From Arthrobacter sp. KBS0702 (GTDB lineage Bacteria; Actinomycetota; Actinomycetes; Actinomycetales; Micrococcaceae), in assembly GCF_005937985.2 (NCBI RefSeq), contig NZ_CP042172.1, positions 2,604,001 to 2,668,000 of the forward strand: a stretch of 64,000 bases of DNA, written 5' to 3'. The position numbers and the translations under genes were made by a program. Below the pieces are notes generated by a model. The model was not told where the DNA came from. It ran no database searches and saw nothing but the letters and a program-made list of their open reading frames with translations. Shown in pieces: positions 29,276 to 37,001 of this stretch. Position 1 is the stretch's first letter, and the number at the start of each line of letters is the position of its first letter.

Positions 29276-29312
29276 CTAAACGTTGAAGCGGAACTCAACC
29301 ACGTTCCGTCAC
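29276..29312 (-). repeat. ychF 3'-end copy A (left boundary of island)
   Basis: Minus-strand 29302-29276 encodes VVEFRFNV followed by a stop, the exact C-terminus of YchF, with synonymous differences from the native gene. Bases to the right (29303 to about 29395) match copy B, not ychF. The direct repeat marks a probable attachment site. Confidence 0.8.
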
Positions 29313-29728
29313 CGAATAACCTCTACTCATCACCTCGACAGACCCCGCGACGGGACGCCGCCGTAGCGAACCTCGGTACGCCGGATTCGTCTCGGGAACA
29401 CGCGCCGAGCGGGGGGGCGAGTCTGCCCGGGCGGGTTAGGACCCGCAAAGTTTCACCGTTCGAGGTCGCCACTCAATGGACACCAAACGGCAACCGTTAC
29501 ACCTCACGAGCAAGACGCCGGGGCGACCCCGTCGCGACAGGCCAGCAAGTGATGGAGGCCAAGCTTATGAAGCCCCGCCAGCCGCAACGACCGGCGGGAC
29601 CTTTCAAGTTCGCCCTCGCCGCACTCTGCTTGACAGAAAGAGAAACTAAGCAAGCTTAGCATCCTGCCGCTTGTCCGCCTGCTGGTAAGCAGAGGCCGGG
29701 CGGGGGCGTTCCCCGGCTACCCTGAGTC
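29313..29728. other. Left arm of islet 1, no supported gene
   Basis: The first 80 or so bases resemble the arm right of copy B. The remainder contains an inverted repeat CCCGCC/GGCGGG (about 29577-29601) and a CTAAGC/GCTTAG palindrome near 29647, but no supported coding sequence. It should contain the promoter of the DUF1003 gene. Confidence 0.4.
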
Positions 29729-30166
29729 ATGACCGACCACCAAAAGACCTGGCACGAGGGGCACAAAGCCACCCTTACTAGAGGCCAGCGCGCCGCCGAC
29801 CTCATGCGCAACGGCATGGGAAGCTGGCCATTCGTGGGCGGCTTCATCGCTTTCATGCTCATCTGGGCCGCCATAAACACCTGGGCCCTGGCCACCAATT
29901 CCTGGGATCCGTACCCCTACATCCTTCTAAACCTCCTGCTCTCGATGCTGGCCGGACTCCAAGGCGCCATCCTGCTGATCGCCGCCAAAAGGCAGGATGC
30001 CATCGCCGCCGCCATGGCCCAACACGACTACGACACCAATGTGAAGGCGAAGGAAGAGATTGAGCTGCTTATGGCCATCAATAGCCAGCAGCTGGAGATT
30101 CTGCAGGAGCTGAAGGAACTGGCGACCATTGAACGCCACGGCGTCATCGATCCTGCAGGCGTCTGA
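29729..30166 (+). CDS. DUF1003 family membrane protein
   Basis: A 145-residue protein of the DUF1003 type. Two membrane helices are visible (GSWPFVGGFIAFMLIWAAIN and PYILLNLLLSMLAGLQGAIL), separated by the typical WDPYPYILLN turn. An amphipathic, acidic C-terminal helix region (KAKEEIELLMAINSQQLEIL) probably forms a coiled coil. Function is unknown. Its presence with CsbD and a DMT protein in one islet suggests an envelope or stress role, which is inference. Confidence 0.88.
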   Translation: MTDHQKTWHEGHKATLTRGQRAADLMRNGMGSWPFVGGFIAFMLIWAAINTWALATNSWDPYPYILLNLLLSMLAGLQGAILLIAAKRQDAIAAAMAQHDYDTNVKAKEEIELLMAINSQQLEILQELKELATIERHGVIDPAGV

Positions 30167-30278
30167 CCTGCACCCATTGTCCGGTTAAGGCCAGTCCGGT
30201 CGCCGGTGGGCACCCGGCTGCTTGTCCTGGGAGGCGCTGAGGCGGTGCATCAGCGCTGCACGCCACCTGTAGGGTCGG

Positions 30279-31196
30279 ATGATGATCCAGACTGCTGCGG
30301 TGCCGATCTTGTCGTCCTATCACTGGCTTGGCATCCCGATCGCCGTCGCCGGAGCGATCTTGCTTGCCCTAGGCACGCTCTTCCAGCACAAAGCCGTTGG
30401 CGAGCAGGCGCCAGCACCGGGGCGCGGCGCCGGGAGCATGGGCGGGGGCCGGCTGCAGGCCCTCCTGGGAAAACCCGCCTGGCTCGCCGGCACAGCCATG
30501 CTGGGAGCAGCAATACTGCTGCAGCTCACAAGTCTGAGATTCTCACCTCTGATCGTTGTGCAGCCCATCGGCGCGGTCGCCCTTGTGGTCACGACCCTGG
30601 CCACCGCCAGAATGACCCGAAGGTCCCCCGGCCGCCGCGCGCTCACATCGGTGGCCCTGTGCATTGCCGGTGTCGGGGTGTTCGTTGCAGTCGCCGCAGT
30701 TTCCGCCCGCGACGTTGAAATCAGCGACCGGCACCTCATCACGATTCTGGTACTGCTCGGCGCCGTCCTCGTCGCGCTTGGCACGGGTTTCAGTCTCTGG
30801 CGCCACCGCTGGAGCGCCGTCGTGTTCACCGCAGGAGCCGGAATCCTCTTCGGGTTCGTCGCGGCGCTGGCCAAGACCGTCATTGCCCGACTCTTCCAGG
30901 GCGACTTCGAATGGCTATCCCTGACCTGTCTGGCAGGGTTGATCGTCGCCGCCCTGTTCGGGACATTCTTGGTCCAAAACGCCCACGCCCGAGGGACACC
31001 CGAACTCGTCGTCGCAGGCCTGACAGTAATCGATCCGCTCGTCGCCGTCACCCTGGGCATCACCGTTCTCGGTGAGGCCGACGCGGCCCCGGCAGGAGCA
31101 TTCATCGCATTCCTACTTGCCGGCGCAACAGCCATCGCCGGAGTCCTCCTGCTGGCCACGGTCAAAATGGCACCCGCCACCACCACGGCCGAATAG
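30279..31196 (+). CDS. DMT (EamA-like) family transporter
   Basis: A 305-residue polytopic membrane protein with about nine or ten helices. It has two halves typical of drug/metabolite transporters: the first ends near residue 110 and the second starts near LLGAVLVALGTGFSLW. The segment LTSLRFSPLIVVQPIGAVAL corresponds to the conserved EamA helix with its proline, and VIDPLVAVTLGITVLGE is the second-half counterpart. The substrate is unknown. It uses ATG 30279; the preceding gene ends 112 bases earlier, so a separate promoter is possible. Confidence 0.82.
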   Translation: MMIQTAAVPILSSYHWLGIPIAVAGAILLALGTLFQHKAVGEQAPAPGRGAGSMGGGRLQALLGKPAWLAGTAMLGAAILLQLTSLRFSPLIVVQPIGAVALVVTTLATARMTRRSPGRRALTSVALCIAGVGVFVAVAAVSARDVEISDRHLITILVLLGAVLVALGTGFSLWRHRWSAVVFTAGAGILFGFVAALAKTVIARLFQGDFEWLSLTCLAGLIVAALFGTFLVQNAHARGTPELVVAGLTVIDPLVAVTLGITVLGEADAAPAGAFIAFLLAGATAIAGVLLLATVKMAPATTTAE

Positions 31197-31392
31197 CCCG
31201 GAGCACGGAAGTCTCTTCGTCGCATCCCTCTCCCCCGGTCCACGATTGCGCGCTGGCCGCTAGTGGCCATTTTCGGCGTCGATCTGCAAATCCTTTGAAC
31301 GCGTAGGCCCCAGGGTGACGATTCGCAACTACAATTAATTGTCGGTTTCGGCGGCATCATGCCGCAGAAGCGGCCACATAAGGAGATTCGCC

Positions 31393-31569
31393 ATGGGTTT
31401 GGGAGAAAAGATTCACAACGCTGCCGAGAAACTCCACGGCAAGGGCCAAAAAGCCGCCGGAGACGCCACCGGCAACGACCGGCTGAAGGCCGAGGGCAAA
31501 CGTCATCAGGTCAAAGCCGATCTCAAGCAGGCCGGCGAGAAAGTCAAAGACGCCTTCAAGAAGCACTGA
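31393..31569 (+). CDS. CsbD family stress protein
   Basis: A 58-residue CsbD-like protein, small, highly charged and predicted helical: MGLGEKIHNAAEKLHGKGQ, KAAGDATGNDRLKAEGKRHQ and an ending DAFKKH. CsbD proteins are induced by general stress. ATG 31393 has AGGAG 8 bases upstream. A GCCGC-AGAA-GCGGC hairpin lies just before the ribosome site (about 31363-31376) and could affect translation. Its family is clear from the G-x-A-K-x-x-x-G-x-x-x-G-x-x-x pattern. Confidence 0.9.
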   Translation: MGLGEKIHNAAEKLHGKGQKAAGDATGNDRLKAEGKRHQVKADLKQAGEKVKDAFKKH

Positions 31570-31965
31570 GTAACACCGCCCGACCAGGTGCGGACGACGG
31601 TTTACGCCGGCGCCCGCACTTTCGGTTGCCACCCAAGAACCTCGGTGCGGCACTGTCCCCCCGGGCGTCCTTGCTGATGTTGGCCGACCTGGCGGGAGGA
31701 GTCCTGAACCTTCCTGCCGGAATACTCCCACCGAATGACGCCTTCTGGTCACTCATTCCGACTGCTGTCGCCGGATATAAGCCGAACAATCCGGCTAGGC
31801 GCTGCGGCGTTGGTGAGCGTTCACCCCTCGCGCGCAATGCCGTCGATTCAGTCGACTCCTGTATCCGGCATCAGGCAATGATTGCCGAAGCCCTCTATAT
31901 CTCTATTCCTTCAACCCGGTCCTCAGGACCTGCGCTGGGCTGCGGCGCCAGGGGACGGTCCCCTG
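31570..31965. other. Intergenic region between csbD and the dehalogenase gene
   Basis: Convergent genes flank this stretch. I see no supported gene and no strong terminator; frames on either strand lack ribosome sites. Confidence 0.4.
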
Positions 31966-32646
31966 TCAGTGCGCTGCGACCAGGGCCACCGGGAGGTCGG
32001 TCAGTGCTGTGACGATGAAGTCCGGAGCCGCAAAGTAGCCCGGGTAGCTTCCCCCGGTCCGGTTTAGCCACGCTGTCCGCAGTCCGGCGCGGGCGGCCCC
32101 GTGGATATCCCAGGGATGCACGGCCACCAGCAGGATGCCGGCAGGGTCGGCCCCCGAAGCGGCGGCTGCATATTCATAGGAGCCCCGGGCCGGCTTCCAC
32201 GCGGGCGCATCCTCGACCGACAGCAGAGCCTCGAACGCGTCCCGGATCCCGGCCCCGCTCAACAACTTGCCGGCGATCCCGGCCGAGCCGTTGCTCAGCG
32301 TGATCAGCCGGAACCCCGCAGCGGCGAGGGCTCCGATCCCCTCTGGGACATCCGGGTGTACCTCAAGGCCGTTCATGCCGCCCATCACATGGTCGACCGC
32401 CTCAGCGAGAGTGCGGTTGAGCTCCACCCCGGCCAGGAGTTCCCGAAGAACGTCGGCCCCGATGGCGGCGAACGATCCGTTCTCCCCGCTGGCCGCCAGT
32501 GCGAAGCCGTCACGCAACAACGTCGCGAACCAGAATTTAGCCAGCTCAACTGGTGCCCCAACCTCGCTGAAGCGTTCCCCCATAGGCGACATATCCGACA
32601 GGGTTTCGTTCACATCAAAGACAATGACTGAGATTGCGGCGGTCAT
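31966..32646 (-). CDS. Haloacid dehalogenase type II (HAD superfamily)
   Basis: A 226-residue HAD-superfamily hydrolase of the L-2-haloacid dehalogenase type. Motif I is FDVNETLSD with the nucleophile Asp 11. Motif II is LITLSNGSAG, the Lys is in PAWKPARGSY, and the HPWDIHGARAG stretch carries the final Asp. The FDVNETL start with Asn at +2 is typical of haloacid dehalogenases rather than phosphatases. It would hydrolyse short 2-haloacids; relatives may be promiscuous. ATG 32646. Last gene of islet 1, read toward the csbD gene. Confidence 0.85.
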   Translation of the reverse strand: MTAAISVIVFDVNETLSDMSPMGERFSEVGAPVELAKFWFATLLRDGFALAASGENGSFAAIGADVLRELLAGVELNRTLAEAVDHVMGGMNGLEVHPDVPEGIGALAAAGFRLITLSNGSAGIAGKLLSGAGIRDAFEALLSVEDAPAWKPARGSYEYAAAASGADPAGILLVAVHPWDIHGAARAGLRTAWLNRTGGSYPGYFAAPDFIVTALTDLPVALVAAH

Positions 32647-32895
32647 GGAGTACTCCTTGTGGTCGCGTATGTGTGTCTCCAGGGAAAGTCTGCCTCGTTC
32701 CCGGAGAGAGACGGAACCAGCAGCTGCGTCACACGGGAATATTGGGGCCGGCGCTCCCCGACGGCGGCCGTCCTCAAAGAGCTGGGCGGCATTGGGGAAA
32801 CCACTAGCGGGACTGCCACAAGCCTTGGTTCCAGTTAGAGGTAGCTGAAGATGCGTTCGGGGTCGCAGGCTGTACGATTTCAGGGAGTACGGGAC
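32647..32895. other. Intergenic region before ychF copy B
   Basis: No gene supported. The last 30 bases (TTTCAGGGA and on) match the left flank of copy A. Confidence 0.4.
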
Positions 32896-32930
32896 CTACA
32901 CGTTGAAGCGGAACTCCACCACGTTCCGTC
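32896..32930 (-). repeat. ychF 3'-end copy B (boundary of islets 1 and 2)
   Basis: Minus-strand 32922-32896 encodes VVEFRFNV and a stop, again with synonymous changes. The bases to the right match those right of copy A for about 90 bases (ACGTTCCGTCAC, GACAGACCCC, GGGACG). Confidence 0.85.
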
Positions 32931-33014
32931 ACGGAGTAACCTCTGGTTCCCTCACGACAGACCCCACGCCGGGACGTTGCCTAGCGAATCTCGAGACGCT
33001 GGCTTTGTCTTCGA

Positions 33015-33449
33015 CTAGGCGGATTCCAGAATCTTCTTGAGGTTCTCCAGGTCCTTGCGCATGGCCCTGCGCATCATTGGCGCCATGAAGATGCCGGCAA
33101 GTGCTGAGAATCCGGAGGGTTCACCTGTGTTACGGAGGGTCATGCGTGTCGCGCCGTCCTCGTCGGGCCAGCTGTAGCTGGTCCGCATCGGGAAAGGACC
33201 TTGCTTTGTACGCATAGTAAGTTTGTAGCCAGGCACCAGCTCGCTTATTTCGTAGACATAGTCTAGATTTCGGCCCAGGAATCGCGCGGTGAAAGCAACC
33301 CGGGAGCCGACCGCCAAGGGGCGTTTAGTCTGCCATTTTGCAGATCGTATGTTCACGTACCAAGCCGGCGCGTTGTCCGGGTCGGAAGCAAAACTGGCCA
33401 CGATCTCGCGGGGCCGCCGGATCAGTATTTCGGTCTGGACGTTCACCAT
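33015..33449 (-). CDS. SRPBCC family protein
   Basis: A 144-residue START-like protein. It starts NVQTEILIRRPREIVASFAS, runs through PAWYVNIRSAKWQTKRPLA and VPGYKLTMRTKQGPFPMRTS, and ends in a basic C-terminal helix (MRRAMRKDLENLKKILES), all typical of the superfamily. ATG 33449 has AGGAAC upstream; the longer frame lacks this. It resembles the protein at 27.4 kb only at fold level. It and the SDR next to it make up islet 2. Function unknown. Confidence 0.78.
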   Translation of the reverse strand: MVNVQTEILIRRPREIVASFASDPDNAPAWYVNIRSAKWQTKRPLAVGSRVAFTARFLGRNLDYVYEISELVPGYKLTMRTKQGPFPMRTSYSWPDEDGATRMTLRNTGEPSGFSALAGIFMAPMMRRAMRKDLENLKKILESA

Positions 33450-33642
33450 GAGTGTTCCTCTGTGTGTTGCTAGCGGGCCGGAGATGCCGGAGGCGGACCT
33501 GCCCAACTATCGCATGACGCGCTTGCTGGCCGAGGCCGCCGCGGATGGTCGGCACTATGCAATCGGCCGTCCAACGCCTGTTTTATAAGCCCTGATGCTC
33601 AATTAGCTTCGTAAGCGCACAGTTCCAGGACCTTGGCCGCGC

Positions 33643-34296
33643 CTAGAAGGCATTGCTGGGCAGATCCTTCTCGCCATCGACGATCGCGGTGATAATCCGC
33701 GCTGCAACCTTGTCTGGATCCAGCCCCGCTCCGAATCGCGGCGCTGACCCGGCGATTGGATGGGTGGACAGCGCGGTGCCAGTGTGTCCCGGGCGAGCGT
33801 CCAAGATTCGGATGCCCGCGCGGCGATACTCACGCGCCGCTGCGACAACAAAGGCCGCGAGCCCAGCCTTCGACGCCGAGTACGCTGCCAGACCGGCGAC
33901 GGGTGCCTCGGCGACAACACCGCTCAGTGTGACCACGAAGGGCTCCCGCCCCTCACGTGCGGAGACCGCGAGGTAGGGCTGACTCTGGGTAATGAGTTGA
34001 ATCGGACTGGTCGTGTTCACAGAAAAGAGTTCGTCCACCGTGGCGGGTTCAAGGTCTGATGCCGCGCCGAAGGCGACGACGCCGGATGCAACCACTAGCC
34101 CGTCGAGACGTCCGTACTGCGCAATCGTCTGATCCAGCACCTCCCGGATCACGGAAGGTGAGCGCAGATCGTGCCCAAGAGACTTTGACGATCGGGCGAC
34201 GATGGCGCCGTTGCTCTCCAGCTGAGCAGCGATGCGCGAACCGAGTCCGCCGGTGGCGCCGGCTACCAGAACAACCGCACCCTGAAGAGTCGTCAT
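33643..34296 (-). CDS. Short-chain dehydrogenase/reductase
   Basis: A 217-residue classical SDR of slightly short length. The nucleotide-binding motif is VAGATGGLGSRIA (residues about 12-24); the catalytic set is Ser about 125 in VVTLSG, Tyr about 139 and Lys about 143 in AAYSASKAG. The usual NNAG is replaced by ASGVVAFG. The cofactor is probably NADP(H), judging by SSKS rather than an acidic residue after beta-2. The substrate is unknown. Reads on the same strand as the SRPBCC gene, with 193 bases between. Confidence 0.88.
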   Translation of the reverse strand: MTTLQGAVVLVAGATGGLGSRIAAQLESNGAIVARSSKSLGHDLRSPSVIREVLDQTIAQYGRLDGLVVASGVVAFGAASDLEPATVDELFSVNTTSPIQLITQSQPYLAVSAREGREPFVVTLSGVVAEAPVAGLAAYSASKAGLAAFVVAAAREYRRAGIRILDARPGHTGTALSTHPIAGSAPRFGAGLDPDKVAARIITAIVDGEKDLPSNAF

Positions 34297-34547
34297 GGGT
34301 AGATCCTAGGTCACGTGCTGCAGGTAGCCCAGCGCGGGTCGGATTCCTGCGGCTGGTCGGCTGCAGTACTCCCCCATGCAACGAAGCAGGCTTAGCCTGC
34401 ACCTTCCGGAACTGCCCTTGGCCGCCATCCGGGACACCGCACATCGGCTATCACACTCGGCACCCAGAACCCACGGAGGCCACCATCGCACCAAGAGGGA
34501 CGGCCCCGTATGCGGAAGCATCTGGGGCCGACTCAAAATTGTGTGGG
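34297..34547. other. Intergenic region before ychF copy C
   Basis: No supported gene; short frames here lack ribosome sites. Confidence 0.4.
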
Positions 34548-34595
34548 CTCAACGTTAAACCGGAACTCCACCACGTTCCGGCACAGAGTAACCTT
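34548..34595 (-). repeat. ychF 3'-end copy C (boundary of islets 2 and 3)
   Basis: Minus-strand 34574-34548 encodes VVEFRFNV without the stop. The right arm (GTTCCGGCACAGAGTAACC) matches copies A and B over about 20 bases, then diverges. Confidence 0.7.
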
Positions 34596-34646
34596 TCATC
34601 CAACTGGAGAGCGGCTGGGAGCCAGTGGGCCACTGAGCTTACCGCC

Positions 34647-35255
34647 TTAGCCGACTTCCCCTCCGCGGGGTTTGGCCCGCAGGGTCGTCCGACGCCAGTT
34701 GGATGTCCGGGCAGACTGAATGACCAGGACTATGGCCGCAACCACGACTCCTACGAAAACCAGGCCCGCAGCGATTCTCGTCGCCCGCCGGGAAATGACG
34801 GCCGGGTTCACAGCCTCGGGAGATTCGATGATGGGCACGTCCCAGTCGTCCCTAGAAGGGAAGATTCCGGGCGGAAGCTTTTCCGCCCGCAGCTCGCGGC
34901 GGCCCGCGAGGCGGTTCCGGACTTCTTGATTGGGAGCGGGCACGGCGGAGTCTGCCGCGATCGCAGTGGGGAAATCAATGAGGTAGGGCTCACCGTAGAA
35001 GGCTGAAGAGGCGACGGACTCCAACCACGTGGCCGGGGGTTCCGCGACGCCGCGGGCGGCGAAAGCGGACCGCAGCTTCTCAAGGATCTCGGCGAGGCTT
35101 TTGCCTTTTGAGTCCTTGCTTGCCTCGAAGATCGCAAGTTGAAGCTGCAGCTTCACGTCCGCAGCGGGGACCCGACCGGTGGGCTCCTGCCCGGCAGGGT
35201 CCCCTTTGAATGGCTCAGCATTCACGGCGCCGGACTTACTTGGGTCAGTGTTCAT
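34647..35255 (-). CDS. Hypothetical protein with one membrane helix
   Basis: A 202-residue protein. Residues 1-40 are Pro/Ala-rich; about 45-110 form a soluble region (LQLQLAIFEASKDSKGKSLA and LEKLRSAFAARGV); one hydrophobic helix lies near residue 170 (AAGLVFVGVVVAAIVLVI), followed by a basic tail. The C-terminus would be extracytoplasmic if the positive-inside rule is reversed, so topology is uncertain. ATG 35255 has AAGGAAG upstream. I do not recognise the family. Confidence 0.6.
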   Translation of the reverse strand: MNTDPSKSGAVNAEPFKGDPAGQEPTGRVPAADVKLQLQLAIFEASKDSKGKSLAEILEKLRSAFAARGVAEPPATWLESVASSAFYGEPYLIDFPTAIAADSAVPAPNQEVRNRLAGRRELRAEKLPPGIFPSRDDWDVPIIESPEAVNPAVISRRATRIAAGLVFVGVVVAAIVLVIQSARTSNWRRTTLRAKPRGGEVG

Positions 35256-35376
35256 GGGCTTCCTTTCATCGTGGTTCTCCGCGTCCCGCTCGCTGGGTGT
35301 GGCAAGGTCCCTGCTACTCACGCCACAGGCTACCCCCGTCGCGTATGCCTCGCCGCTGGGGCCGCCACTGCCGGCC

Positions 35377-36441
35377 TCATCCTCCGGCGACGACGAAGAG
35401 TCCGGCGACGCCGAGCGCATAGAGCACCAGCACAATAAGGGAATCGGCCCCCATCCTCGCTATGCGACGCTGGGGCCGGAAAAGGAGACCCAGCAGGTAC
35501 ACGACGGTGAGCAGGATCGCCAGGGCCGTGAGATAGATGTCGGTGGCCTGGGCCTGCGGCAGGACCGCTTTGCCTGAGATGAGGACCGCCAGAAGGAAAA
35601 GAACCGGAAGGAAGGCGTTTCCGCCAAAAATGTCGCTGACGGCCAGCTTGTAATCACCCTGGCGTACCGACGCGAGGCCGGTGGAAATTTCCGGCAGGGA
35701 CGTTGCCAGTGCCAGCACAGTGGCGCCGAAGAGCACACCGGAGAGACCGAGCTGGTCCGCTGCTGCACTGCCACTTTGTTCAAGCACTACGCCGGCGATC
35801 AGGGTGGCGACGGCGGCGACAGCAAAAACAGCAACAGAAGCGCCGGTGCCCTTTGTTTTCGTGGAGTCGCGCTGACTTTGTGCCTTGCTGTGGCCCCTGG
35901 GTTCGGATTGGCTTTCCGGGGCCTCGCCCTCCTCCTGCCAGGGAAGGTGTTTCTGCGCGCGCTGGACAAGTAACAAACCCACAACCCACACGACTGCGAT
36001 CAGAACCGCACTCGGCGTCAGGCGCGCGAACACCACGCCTGATGGCATCTGGCTTCCGGCGATGACCACGGCGAGCACGGCGACGACAGTCACGGCCTCG
36101 ATGACGAGCGTCAGGGACGCAGCCTTGTAGGTCAGGGGGTGCTTTCCCTTGACGCCGAAGACGTCCAGCACCACCAAAACTACCGTTTGCAACGCAATTC
36201 CGCCGAGGATATTGCCCACAGCGACTTCCAGGTCCCCGGAGATGGCGGCGCTGACCGTAATGGCCAGTTCGGGAAGATTCGTCGCTATGGCCAAAAGGAT
36301 CAATCCGCCCAAAGCTGAGCCTAGATGGAATCGTTTATCCAGAATGTCGGTCTTCCTAGAGAGCTGGATGCCAGCGAACCAAATGACGACCGAGGCGCTG
36401 ACGAAAATAACGATCAGAACCCACAGAGGCAAAGAGCCCAT
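35377..36441 (-). CDS. Cation/Ca2+ exchanger (CaCA superfamily)
   Basis: A 354-residue membrane protein with about ten helices in two halves and an intervening basic, hydrophilic loop (near residues 185-215, rich in S/Q/E/R). Each half carries an alpha repeat: IATNLPELAITVSAAISGDL with VGNILGG in the first, and LATSLPEISTGLASVRQGDY with VSDIFGGN in the second. These contain the conserved Pro-Glu that binds cation. It should exchange Ca2+ or a monovalent cation against Na+ or H+. ATG 36441 is used; a GTG slightly upstream is possible. No operon partners. Confidence 0.85.
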   Translation of the reverse strand: MGSLPLWVLIVIFVSASVVIWFAGIQLSRKTDILDKRFHLGSALGGLILLAIATNLPELAITVSAAISGDLEVAVGNILGGIALQTVVLVVLDVFGVKGKHPLTYKAASLTLVIEAVTVVAVLAVVIAGSQMPSGVVFARLTPSAVLIAVVWVVGLLLVQRAQKHLPWQEEGEAPESQSEPRGHSKAQSQRDSTKTKGTGASVAVFAVAAVATLIAGVVLEQSGSAAADQLGLSGVLFGATVLALATSLPEISTGLASVRQGDYKLAVSDIFGGNAFLPVLFLLAVLISGKAVLPQAQATDIYLTALAILLTVVYLLGLLFRPQRRIARMGADSLIVLVLYALGVAGLFVVAGG

Positions 36442-36669
36442 CACTACCACGATCCAATCCGGGCTCGCTGACCCACTTACGGAGCATTCAATGCGCTGCG
36501 CGGAGTCACCTCCGGCGGCCTTCGCAGCCTCGTCGCACGGAGGGAGTCCCAGGTGCCGGCCGAGGAGGCCTCGAGAACTTATTTCCTTTGCGCTTACGCA
36601 ATGATAGCGTAAATGCAAGAAAAGTCCGTGCCGGCCGTCCGCAGGCACCCTCTTTAGAAAAGGAAACTC

Positions 36670-36888
36670 ATGGAACAGGGTTCAACAGCCATCGTCCAGT
36701 GGCTGTGCTGGATAATCGCCGTCGCTAGCGCGGGCACAGCCCTCATTCGGGCAGGTGTCGCGTCCACCGCGGGACCCCGCATCGTACGGCAGACCAGCGG
36801 TGGCGCCGTCGGGCTCTGGATATTGTGCGCCGCCTCCGCTCTCACCGGCTTTATCCTCGCCGCTGCCGCCGTCCGGGCTGGCAGCTGA
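36670..36888 (+). CDS. Small hypothetical membrane protein
   Basis: A 72-residue protein with two hydrophobic segments (IVQWLCWIIAVASAGTALI and GLWILCAASALTGFILAAA) and a basic connecting turn. ATG 36670 has AAAGGAAA close upstream. No family recognised. It precedes the ThDP-enzyme gene by 113 bases. Confidence 0.55.
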   Translation: MEQGSTAIVQWLCWIIAVASAGTALIRAGVASTAGPRIVRQTSGGAVGLWILCAASALTGFILAAAAVRAGS

Positions 36889-37001
36889 ACAAGTACCACA
36901 GCGTGCCGGTGGTCCTCACCTAGGCCCCCTGCTCCCGATGACCATCACTGCCCCGCCGTGCGCCGCGGGCCGGCCCAACACAAAGAAATGGAGGAAGAAC
37001 C

